This document shows, piece by piece, positions 1 to 7,240 of a stretch of 64,000 nucleotides of DNA; within the stretch, counting starts at the first letter, position 1; every line of letters begins with the position of its first letter. Source of the stretch: Colwellia sp. BRX10-3. GTDB taxonomy: Bacteria; Pseudomonadota; Gammaproteobacteria; Enterobacterales; Alteromonadaceae. The position numbers and the translations under genes were made by a program. The stretch is from positions 62,001 through 126,000 of the forward strand of contig NZ_JACGWA010000004.1 in assembly GCF_014077505.1 (NCBI RefSeq). Direction: 5' to 3'. The notes below the pieces were generated by a model. That model saw only the letters and a list, made by a program, of their open reading frames with translations, ran no database searches and was not told where the DNA came from.

Positions 1-1350
1 TGAAGCAAACAAGAAAAATGCTAAAGCGCCTAATAACATAATAGCCAAGATAGAACTGAACAGTTTTTCCAATGCTTGGTTTCTTAATGTACGAATGCCA
101 TTAGTCGTTTCTTCAACAATTACCGCGCCTTTAACCTGTTCATCAATAAATATAGGGTAGGCGGCTGATAGCACTACCGCTTGTTGATCGGTACTTAAAC
201 GCCATTGTGACATTGGCTCACCCGCTAAAGCACTTTCAATATGTTTACCCGTGAGGTTTTCTGAATCATAAAGTTGATCGATAAAGTTACTCGGTGGCTG
301 GGTGAGTATTTTTTCATACAACGGCTTAAGTATATTGTTTTCAACGGTATGCCAGGTCGCAAGTATAAAATTGTCATCTGCATTGTCGATGTGTTCATTA
401 TTGAGATTAACGCGTTTATTCCACACACCACTGGCTTTTTTTATGTTCCCAGTTGTGGCTAATACCCGGTGATGTTGGTCAACAACCCAAATGCTGGAGT
501 TGGTATAGCTCATCCCTTTTACGATACGCTCGATTTCTGGCGAGGGCACTAAAATAGTGCCTAACGTTGCACCAGAACTTGGATCTGCCGAGCCAAGTGA
601 TGCTTCAATTACACCCAATGGGCTATCAACATCGTGAACGGCAAAGGCTATATTGTCGTTAAATTCAGTCAATGGTACACGAACTTCAACATTATAACCT
701 TGTGGTGTATCGCGCCAATGTCCTTGAATTTGTCTTGCAGGAACCGGAATATCATCTTTGATATCAGTAATACGGTATGCGTCTATCCAGCCAGTGGTTT
801 TATTGCTAATAATAAAGCGACTAAATACGACTTGTGGATTGATAAAGGCGAGCTCTAAATGATCATTGTTGGTGATACTGCGAGCATTGGTGTCTCGATA
901 GATGACATTATCGTCAATTACCGCAAAGTATAAATATAGATATTTACCATAAGTGCCAACAGCTGCTGTAAAGTTAATTGAAAGCTGCTCTGGCGTTAAT
1001 TGACTATAAAGTTGGTTGTTTTGTTGATAAAAATGCGCCTTATTGGCAAAGTCGGGCCAATCTTGATTCAAGCCATCGAGTTGAATAGGCGCTGATAAGC
1101 CATAACTGTATAAGTCTTTGCCTTTTTCAACACTGGGTAAAAAGCTAGCTTGGTTGTTAAATAGGTTAGCTCGCTCATGCATAGCGGTTGCAAGCGCTCT
1201 TGCTGTGCCGATTATGGTTTGCTCTTGGCCATATCTTAGGTATTTCTCCATTTCCCAAACATATTGATAGCCAAACCAAGGAATGGTAAATAGAAAGCTT
1301 GATAATAATAGCAGCTTACTTCTTAAGCCAAAACGCCATTTCATTGCCAT
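1..1350 (-). CDS. pdsS: PdsS-type sensor histidine kinase of the proteobacterial dedicated sortase system, 3' part outside window
   Basis: An open frame of 450 codons runs off the left edge; the kinase core (dimerisation and ATPase domains) is not in the window. I read the start as the ATG at 1350, six bases after the stop of the response regulator gene; a second ATG two codons on is possible. A membrane segment lies at about residues 9-28 and a second one begins near residue 433. Between them is a roughly 400-residue periplasmic sensor region with a segment (SAPIQLDGLNQDWPDF) that resembles CBM9-like sugar-binding domains; that resemblance is my inference. Its pairing with an OmpR-type regulator, next to a divergent PdsO-like gene, is the arrangement known for the Pds system. 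The family assignment is therefore good, but the signal sensed is unknown. Confidence 0.85.
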   Translation of the reverse strand, partial: MAMKWRFGLRSKLLLLSSFLFTIPWFGYQYVWEMEKYLRYGQEQTIIGTARALATAMHERANLFNNQASFLPSVEKGKDLYSYGLSAPIQLDGLNQDWPDFANKAHFYQQNNQLYSQLTPEQLSINFTAAVGTYGKYLYLYFAVIDDNVIYRDTNARSITNNDHLELAFINPQVVFSRFIISNKTTGWIDAYRITDIKDDIPVPARQIQGHWRDTPQGYNVEVRVPLTEFNDNIAFAVHDVDSPLGVIEASLGSADPSSGATLGTILVPSPEIERIVKGMSYTNSSIWVVDQHHRVLATTGNIKKASGVWNKRVNLNNEHIDNADDNFILATWHTVENNILKPLYEKILTQPPSNFIDQLYDSENLTGKHIESALAGEPMSQWRLSTDQQAVVLSAAYPIFIDEQVKGAVIVEETTNGIRTLRNQALEKLFSSILAIMLLGALAFFLFAS

Positions 1351-1356
1351 ATTTTC

Positions 1357-2070
1357 TTAGCTACCTGCAGTTTCTACTGAACTTTGATTCCAGCGGTAAC
1401 CCATGCCATAAACCGTTTCAATACAATTAAAGTCACTATCAATATGAGTGAACTTTTTACGTATACGTTTGATATGAGAGGTAATGGTTGAGTCATCAAC
1501 GTAAATTTTTGAATCTTGCATTAACTGACTACGATTTTTTACATGCCCTGGATGTTTAGCTAATGCGAATAGCATCCAAAACTCGGTAATGGTTAACTCT
1601 ACATGCTGACTTTGCCATTGAATGCTCATACGCTGACTATCTACGGTTAATGGTCCAATAGTTAACATATAGTCAGCTTGTTGTGGTTTACCTAAAGCGT
1701 CTTGGCGGCGAAACAGTGCGGCAATTCGCGCAGACAAATGCGGCAAACTAATATCTTTAGTGAGATAGTCATCAGCACCAATGCGCAAGCCAGACACGGT
1801 ATCAACATCGCTATCACGTGCGGTTAGAAAAATAATGGGTAAGGTTGTCGACTTTGAACGCAGCCATTGGCATAACTCAAACCCAGCATCGTATTCGTGC
1901 TCAAGACCAATATCTAAAATGGCTAAATTAGGCAAGCGTAAGTTAAACGCTTGCATCGCCGTGGCTTTGTTAGCATAAGTTTGAACTTGGTAACCTTGCA
2001 GGCGCAGTACATCTGCGTAGTTTTCTCTAATGGCGGCATCATCTTCAACAATAGCGATCCGTTTCGACAT
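1357..2070 (-). CDS. pdsR: PdsR-type response regulator (OmpR/PhoB class) of the dedicated sortase system
   Basis: 237 residues. The N-terminal receiver domain shows the acidic cluster E9-D10-D11, the phospho-acceptor D52 (in LAILDIGL), T82 and K104. The C-terminal part from about residue 130 is a winged-helix DNA-binding domain of the OmpR/PhoB kind, ending with the usual YGMGYRW. It is transcribed leftward and is followed after six bases by its presumed cognate kinase, so the two are co-transcribed. It diverges from pdsO across a 260-bp region that contains TTGCCA repeats at one-turn and about two-turn spacing, a plausible binding site for this class of regulator. Family assignment as PdsR rests on sequence character and neighbourhood. 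Confidence 0.93.
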   Translation of the reverse strand: MSKRIAIVEDDAAIRENYADVLRLQGYQVQTYANKATAMQAFNLRLPNLAILDIGLEHEYDAGFELCQWLRSKSTTLPIIFLTARDSDVDTVSGLRIGADDYLTKDISLPHLSARIAALFRRQDALGKPQQADYMLTIGPLTVDSQRMSIQWQSQHVELTITEFWMLFALAKHPGHVKNRSQLMQDSKIYVDDSTITSHIKRIRKKFTHIDSDFNCIETVYGMGYRWNQSSVETAGS

Positions 2071-2170
2071 GGTTATTGCTTATCCTTTATATACAAGTAC
2101 GTAAGATTTACGTGAATATCTGCGTTAAATAATATCGAATAAACGCCATTGATGCTGCTAATTGTTGCAA

Positions 2171-2208
2171 TTGCCATAATGTTGCCACATTTGCTCATTG
2201 AATTGCCA
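2171..2208. promoter_or_regulatory. candidate PdsR operator: three direct TTGCCA repeats
   Basis: TTGCCA occurs at 2171, 2182 and 2203 in the region between the divergent pdsR and pdsO genes. The start-to-start distances are 11 and 21 bp, that is one and about two helical turns. OmpR/PhoB-class regulators bind direct repeats with about 11-bp periodicity. The repeats are seen directly; binding by PdsR is inferred. Confidence 0.4.
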
Positions 2209-2329
2209 TGTTTGCGTCCTTTAGTCGTCGTTTTTCTGCGGTTTAATAACATCATCAAAAACAAAGCAGCTAATTAAGTCATTAGTTAGCAACTATTTAT
2301 TTATCACACCATCGATGAGAGACACTGAT

Positions 2330-3202
2330 ATGAAAAACCAATTAACTAAAGCACACTTAACTACACCAAAAGCAAATAACGTAAATAGCATTCAAGTAAC
2401 AGAATCAGGTATTGCAAGAACATTGATTAATGTTGCTTTAATTTCTGCATTAACGGTAAGTCCAGTATTTGCCAGTTCTTATGAAAAAATAGTACAAGAG
2501 CAAGTAGAACAGGAAAACTCAGCGCAATTGAAGGAAGAAATTGGTTTTGGTACAGGCATGGTCATTGGTGCAATTTTAGGCGGGCCTATTGGTGCCTTTA
2601 TAACTGGTGTAGCAGGTAATTTGATTGCTAAAAACATTAATGCTACCGACGAAATTGATAAACTATCAATTGCCTATAAAAAAGAAAAACAGAGTACTGA
2701 AACATCGCTGGCTCGTTATCAAAAACAAATTGCGCAAGCTGAGCAAGGCTATCAAATGGAGTTATTAGCGTTAGAGCAAAACTATCAAGCGGCAAGTCAA
2801 TTACAAGCGCAAAATTTATTAATGAGTTTGCAGTTTTCTACTGGTTCAAGTGAAATAAAATCGCACTATCAAGAGCAAATAGCGAGCTTAGCGCGCATTG
2901 TTCAACAATCACCTAATTTGACCTTAGATCTTTCTGGATATACCGACAAGCAAGGTAGTGATGAGTTAAACCAAGCCATTTCATTAGCACGTATTAATGC
3001 GGTTAAAAATGCCCTTATTGACCTAGGTGTAAAAGCTGACCGGATTAGTTTATTTGCCTTTGGCGAGCAGCAACCTGTAGTAGCATCAGTAGATAAAGAA
3101 GTGAGCTTCTATGATAGAAGAGTGGTTATAAAGCTAAAAAATACCGCTTTAGCAAATGATGCGGCTAGCCAAGAGAATTCGCAAACTGCTAAGAACTATT
3201 AA
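2330..3202 (+). CDS. pdsO: PdsO-type sortase-associated OmpA-like protein
   Basis: 290 residues from the ATG at 2330, which has a GAGAG motif at suitable distance; an in-frame ATG at 2315 would add five residues. Layout in order: an unusually long polar N-terminus of about 30 residues, a hydrophobic export segment ending VSPVFA-SS, a glycine-rich hydrophobic zipper (GTGMVIGAILGGPIGAFITG), a coiled-coil stretch, and a C-terminal OmpA-like peptidoglycan-binding domain with the LDLSGYTDKQGS...NQAISLARINAV signature. The OmpA domain anchors to the cell wall. In the known Pds loci this gene is followed by the sortase target and the GN-type sortase; here a terminator and an unrelated convergent gene follow. 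Function in sortase-dependent surface display is known only by association. Confidence 0.88.
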   Translation: MKNQLTKAHLTTPKANNVNSIQVTESGIARTLINVALISALTVSPVFASSYEKIVQEQVEQENSAQLKEEIGFGTGMVIGAILGGPIGAFITGVAGNLIAKNINATDEIDKLSIAYKKEKQSTETSLARYQKQIAQAEQGYQMELLALEQNYQAASQLQAQNLLMSLQFSTGSSEIKSHYQEQIASLARIVQQSPNLTLDLSGYTDKQGSDELNQAISLARINAVKNALIDLGVKADRISLFAFGEQQPVVASVDKEVSFYDRRVVIKLKNTALANDAASQENSQTAKNY

Positions 3203-3213
3203 CCTTGTAAAAC

Positions 3214-3277
3214 GGGAGGTCAGTTGATAAATATTTGGTCTAAAGTCATTAATAGGAGGTGTAAAATTAAACGTTAG
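3214..3277 (+). other. two orphan Shine-Dalgarno motifs and a 17-codon mini-ORF after pdsO (possible gene remnant)
   Basis: GGGAGGT at 3214-3220 is followed after three bases by TTG and 17 open codons (MINIWSKVINRRCKIKR) ending at TAG 3275-3277. A second strong motif, AGGAGGT, lies at 3254-3260 but has no ATG, GTG or TTG at the right distance. This is where the sortase target gene would begin in a complete Pds locus, so a decayed gene start is one reading. Chance is the other. Confidence 0.25.
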
Positions 3278-3331
3278 CCAATCCTAACCACTAACTTTTA
3301 ATAAAAATGATAAACGAAGGTTAAAAGAACA

Positions 3332-3360
3332 AAGCCAAGGTATAACACCTTGGCTTATTT
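3332..3360 (+). terminator. rho-independent terminator after pdsO
   Basis: Perfect 10-bp stem AAGCCAAGGT / ACCTTGGCTT with a five-base loop (ATAAC), followed by TATTT. It closes the pdsO transcript about 130 bp after the stop codon. Confidence 0.8.
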
Positions 3361-3486
3361 ATTAGCTATCGTTTACTGAATGAGGCGGGCTATAAATAAA
3401 TGCGTGTTGATACACGTCAGTAGACATACTTTATTCCGCTTACATTATCAGACAAGCTTTATTAGGCTCACATCTTTAGGAAAAGG

Positions 3487-3912
3487 TTATTTTCCTAAAG
3501 TAAACTTGGTATCAGCATCACGAAGTAAATATAGCGCTGCACAAGCCGCCAACATAGGCCAAGCGGCAAAAAATAATAGATTATTAAACGCATCATAATA
3601 CTGCGCGTAGGCTGAGAATGTAGAACCCGCATGCATCAGGAAAATTAAACCGTAAGTAAAACGTTTTTTAATGCCGAATAAGAACGCCAATACTAATACT
3701 AATTGTAATGCGCCTAAGCTATAAGCAACGATGTCATTAAAGCCACTGATTTTATAAAAATGTTCGAAAATTTTAATACTATGGGCAGGGTTAACAAACT
3801 TATCTAACGTCCAGACAAACATGACGATAAACACACCTACACGTAAAAGTAATAATGACCATTGTAAGTTGCTCTGTAGGTTTTTGTTAGCTAGGGTCGT
3901 ATCTGTCGACAT
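3487..3912 (-). CDS. DoxX-like small integral membrane protein
   Basis: 141 residues with four hydrophobic segments (about 18-38, 60-80, 84-104, 112-130), the size and topology of the DoxX/DoxD-like family. The ATG at 3912 is preceded by GAGGAA. The first segment contains the family-like sequence LLRVGVFIVMFVWTLDKFVNP, in which a charged or polar residue lies inside the membrane. It converges on pdsO and has no operon partner. An inverted repeat, TTTAGGAAAA...TTTTCCTAAA at 3475-3499, spans its stop codon but lacks a T-run on the relevant side. Function is not known; DoxX relatives have been linked to thiosulfate or quinone metabolism, which nothing here confirms. Confidence 0.8.
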   Translation of the reverse strand: MSTDTTLANKNLQSNLQWSLLLLRVGVFIVMFVWTLDKFVNPAHSIKIFEHFYKISGFNDIVAYSLGALQLVLVLAFLFGIKKRFTYGLIFLMHAGSTFSAYAQYYDAFNNLLFFAAWPMLAACAALYLLRDADTKFTLGK

Positions 3913-4198
3913 ATAAATTCCTCAATTAAATAAAAGTGTTGATAACAGCTCTAAAAGACCGAGTAATTAAGGTTAAATTTCAGCATTTGGTTATTTTAAT
4001 TACTTAAAGCACTTTAAAGCCTGAAGATAACAGTCGCCTTTTAGTTCTTTGAGCTATTGTTTAAAAGTAATAAGGGCAATAGAAACAAAGCCAAGCTGTT
4101 GCCGCTTTTATAAGGTACTTTTTAATGGCGATAATATTTTCCAATGAAGTAAGTATTAAATACATGCGATATGCACGTTTACATTTAAGGATTTAATG

Positions 4199-4570
4199 AT
4201 GAAATTAGATTGTTTTTCAATAAGTTTAGCAGTGAAAGACCTAAAAGCTTCTCGAGATTTCTATCAAAAGCTAGGTTTTAGTGTTTTTGCTGGTGAAATG
4301 TCTCAACGTTTTTTAATTATGAAAAACGGGGCAACCAATATAGGACTTTTTCAAGGCATGTTTGAAGGAAACATATTAACCTTTAATCCCGGATGGGATC
4401 AAAGTGCCCAAGGTCTAGAAGACTTTACTGATGTTAGGAAGTTGCTGTATGAGATTGAACAGCAAGGAATTGAAATTACCGATAAAAATATTGAAGGTGA
4501 CCAAGGACCAGCGAGCTTTTCTTTTGTCGACCCTGATGGCAATGCCATTCTTATTGATCAACATCGCTAA
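4199..4570 (+). CDS. VOC (glyoxalase/bleomycin-resistance fold) family protein
   Basis: 123 residues from the ATG at 4199, seven bases after AAGGA; an ATG directly before it is also possible but too close to the ribosome-binding site. It is a single vicinal-oxygen-chelate unit: an N-terminal SISLAVKDLKASRDFYQKLGF strand-helix, a central F-Q-G-M segment, and a C-terminal FSFVDPDGNAILIDQH. The final DPDGN...H pattern is typical of the fold. The substrate cannot be told from sequence; relatives include dioxygenases, isomerases and antibiotic-binding proteins. It stands alone between two long non-coding gaps. Confidence 0.85.
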   Translation: MKLDCFSISLAVKDLKASRDFYQKLGFSVFAGEMSQRFLIMKNGATNIGLFQGMFEGNILTFNPGWDQSAQGLEDFTDVRKLLYEIEQQGIEITDKNIEGDQGPASFSFVDPDGNAILIDQHR

Positions 4571-5042
4571 AGCGCACTATTAGATCCTAGACAAGTAAGC
4601 ATAAAATATAACTAAACATCACAAGCGGTAATAAGCTAATTTCAAACATTCACATGCTATTTTATAACAGTAAATATGAGCCCTAAAGCAGCCTTTTATC
4701 CTGCCTCTGGGTGTACAGAGTTGATATAAGTATATGAAAAATTAAATGTCTGTTATCTGTAAAACAACTAAAGTGAAAAGTCACTTACGAAACAATTACA
4801 TTGAAAATCTATATTCTTTCTATTGCCATCATTAATTGATGGCTTTTTAATATCTAAGATTGTTTGGTGCATATAGCCCTTAAATTAAACTACCTTAATG
4901 ACCAAAATGGTGGTTTTGCTTCGGTCAGGTTTAATGTAAACCTATAAATTCAAAGTCGTCTGACACTTTGAGGTACTACAAATTATGGTTGCACATAAAT
5001 TAATATGTTGGCTTGCCCTGCAGCGACATCAAAATAAAGCTT
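4571..5042. other. 472-bp gene-free region with several hairpins
   Basis: No credible ORF was found. It holds a rho-independent terminator at 4825-4848, a small hairpin CTCTG-GGTGTA-CAGAG near 4716, and a further inverted repeat near 4925 (AGGTTTAatgTAAACCT). The terminator lies 255 bp beyond the nearest upstream stop codon, so it may end an unannotated small RNA or simply the VOC transcript. Confidence 0.5.
4825..4848 (+). terminator. rho-independent terminator with no nearby upstream gene
   Basis: GCCATCA-TTAAT-TGATGGC followed by TTTTT. The stem is perfect (7 bp). It is 255 bp after the VOC gene and points away from dinG, so it serves either a long VOC 3' UTR or a separate short transcript. 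Confidence 0.7.
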
Positions 5043-7157
5043 CTATTCAATGATGCGCTTAAACGGCGGTAATGAGTTTAGCAAGTCTTTGCCGTAACGC
5101 TTATTAATCACACGTCGATCCATTAGTACAATGACACCATAATCTTTTTCGTTTCTGAGTAATCTTCCGGTGGCTTGAATCAGTTTTTTTGAGGTTTCAG
5201 GTACGGAAATCGACATAAACGGATTGCCGCCTTTAGCCGTAATATACTCTGCTTGTGCCTCTTCTATTGGTGATGATGGCACCGAAAACGGTAATTTGGT
5301 GATAATAACATTGGTGAGATAATCTCCGGGTAAATCTAAACCTTCAGAAAAACTTTGCGTACCAAAAATAATACTTTCTTGTTGTTTATCACAAAGCGCT
5401 TTATGAGTTTCAATAATTTTTTGTCGAGACATCTCGCCTTGTACCAAAATGCTGAGCTTAGTTTGTTCTCGCAGCGCAGTAACAACCTTATCCATTTGCC
5501 AATACGAAGAAAACAATACCAATGTCGCTTTACCACGTTTAATTTGTTCAGGCAGTTTAGCAATAAGTTCATCAGTGAATAGGTCAGCACTTGGCTCATA
5601 TTCCATGTTAGGTACAATAAGCTGCGCGTTGTTTTGATAGTCAAAGGGCGAATCAACTTTTTGGTATTGGCTGCCATCATCGGTTCTTAGTCCCGATTGT
5701 CGGCGAAAATGGTCGAACGAGTTCAATGCTAAAATAGTGGCAGAGCACAACACTGCGCCTTCACATTTAGACCAAAGCATATTTTCTAAGGTGAAACCAA
5801 CTTCGATAGGTGACCCACTAATTAAATAGTCACTGCGTTTGCCCTCAATTTGCTCTAACCAACGTGCCATTGGCGCGCCTTTATCGTTATCGGTTTTGGC
5901 ATACATTTGCCATAAGGCATTAAAATTTTCTAAGCGTTGGATCATAAAACCGGACTCAGCTAATAACGGCTCAGCTAAATACATTTGGGTATCGCCATCT
6001 TTTACTGATTCCATTAACAAGTTATAAAGCTTGTTTAAATGCGCTAAACACTTCTTAGAGCTGTCGGTTAAATCTTCCGCCCAATTCTTTAATGCTTGCG
6101 GAATAATACCATTCTCAAAACGGTACTGTAACGCTTGGTTTTGGCTTTGTTTAAGTGAGCTGTTTGACGGAGATTGATGGAAATAAATACTGCGATTATT
6201 ATCGATAAAACTTAGCACTTTTTGCATGTCAGCTAAAATATCTTGGCAATCGTCGGCCATTTTTATTGATGGTGAGATGGCGCTGTTTGATTTTACCAAC
6301 TTTGCTATTTTATCACCGGTTTCTTGTAACTTGCTAAGCCAGTCAATGGCTCCCTTAATGGTTAAGTTAGCACTTGAATGGTCACGCGTTACTTTTGGTA
6401 GGTGATGAGCTTCATCAATAATGTAAAAAGTGTCTTCTGGGGGGGGTAATATTTTACCGCCGCCTAGTTCCAAATCAGCCAGCAGTAAACTGTGGTTTAC
6501 CACTAAAACATCAGCGGCATCCATGGTCTCTCTAGCTTTATGAAAAGGGCAATGGCTATGGTCTGATAAATGCTTTAAGCAACTGTGTTTGTCGGCTTGA
6601 ATTTGTTGCCAAATGCTATGATTTACAGGCTCAGGCCATGCGTCAATATCACCAGGCCAAGTGTTATCATTGAGCGCTTTGTGCATTTTGTTTAAGGTGC
6701 GAATATCGCTCGCTTGTGGTTTTTCTGCAAAGGTAAAACCTGCTTGCGGGCTATCATCGTTAGCAACGGCTTGAGCAAGCTTCTGTCGACAAACATAACG
6801 TTGTCGCCCTTTTGCTAAGGTAAAGTTAAAGTCTAAACCACTGTGTTTTTTAAGAAAGGGTAGATCTTTATCAACCAGTTGTTCTTGTAGCGCTACGGTT
6901 GCCGTGGCAATACAAACTTTTTTGTTACGACTTAATGCTAATGGAATGGAGCCCAGTGCATAAGCTAAAGATTTACCCGTGCCTGTGCCGGCTTCAATGG
7001 TAATTATTTTACGTACTTTGTCGTAATCACCCGCCAGTGTTTTGGCAATTTCAGCAATTAAAAAGGTTTGCTGTTTACGGGGATTAAAATTGGTTAGGTT
7101 TTCACCTATGCTTTTATAGGAAGTTCTAATAACTTGTTTAATTTTATCGCTTAACAT
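5043..7157 (-). CDS. dinG: ATP-dependent DNA helicase DinG
   Basis: 704 residues, the length expected for DinG (5'-3' helicase of the XPD-like family that unwinds D-loops, R-loops and collided forks). Walker A EAGTGTGKS is at residues 55-63. Four cysteines for an iron-sulfur cluster can be seen: one in RYVCRQK and others in HSCLKHLSDHSHCPFH, with the fourth nearby in the same insertion. The DEAHH box lies near residue 250, and the C-terminal motif ATGRLLRNEKDYG matches motif VI. It diverges from polB across an 83-bp gap carrying a LexA-type box, so SOS induction of both is likely. In E. coli both dinG and polB belong to the SOS regulon. Confidence 0.97.
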   Translation of the reverse strand: MLSDKIKQVIRTSYKSIGENLTNFNPRKQQTFLIAEIAKTLAGDYDKVRKIITIEAGTGTGKSLAYALGSIPLALSRNKKVCIATATVALQEQLVDKDLPFLKKHSGLDFNFTLAKGRQRYVCRQKLAQAVANDDSPQAGFTFAEKPQASDIRTLNKMHKALNDNTWPGDIDAWPEPVNHSIWQQIQADKHSCLKHLSDHSHCPFHKARETMDAADVLVVNHSLLLADLELGGGKILPPPEDTFYIIDEAHHLPKVTRDHSSANLTIKGAIDWLSKLQETGDKIAKLVKSNSAISPSIKMADDCQDILADMQKVLSFIDNNRSIYFHQSPSNSSLKQSQNQALQYRFENGIIPQALKNWAEDLTDSSKKCLAHLNKLYNLLMESVKDGDTQMYLAEPLLAESGFMIQRLENFNALWQMYAKTDNDKGAPMARWLEQIEGKRSDYLISGSPIEVGFTLENMLWSKCEGAVLCSATILALNSFDHFRRQSGLRTDDGSQYQKVDSPFDYQNNAQLIVPNMEYEPSADLFTDELIAKLPEQIKRGKATLVLFSSYWQMDKVVTALREQTKLSILVQGEMSRQKIIETHKALCDKQQESIIFGTQSFSEGLDLPGDYLTNVIITKLPFSVPSSPIEEAQAEYITAKGGNPFMSISVPETSKKLIQATGRLLRNEKDYGVIVLMDRRVINKRYGKDLLNSLPPFKRIIE

Positions 7158-7198
7158 CGCGGCTGTAGTTTCCTATCGACAATAGATGATTTACACTG

Positions 7199-7214
7199 CT
7201 GTATATATTAACAG
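7199..7214. promoter_or_regulatory. LexA (SOS) box between dinG and polB
   Basis: CTGTATATATTAACAG fits the E. coli-type consensus CTG-N10-CAG with an alternating TA core. It is in the 83-bp gap between two divergent genes that are both DNA-damage-inducible in E. coli. One operator could serve both promoters. Confidence 0.9.
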
Positions 7215-7240
7215 TTTGTTATGAAGAATTAGAACACTTA

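Noticed and set aside
2073-2264. 63-codon minus-strand frame in the pdsR-pdsO gap
   Set aside because: No ribosome-binding site, no protein character, and it overlaps the repeats of the control region.
3475-3499. TTTAGGAAAA/TTTTCCTAAA dyad at the end of the DoxX-like gene as a terminator
   Set aside because: It spans the stop codon and lacks a T-tract on the minus strand; kept only as a note under the gene.
4899-4913. TGACCA-AAA-TGGTGG, resembling a fourth RutR-like operator
   Set aside because: The spacer is three bases instead of two and the right arm diverges; no nucleoside gene is adjacent.
5336-5680. Overlapping alternative frames within dinG, and similar long frames inside metC, icdII, ppsA and ftsK
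   Set aside because: They lie antisense or out of frame in strongly conserved genes and have no recognisable protein features.
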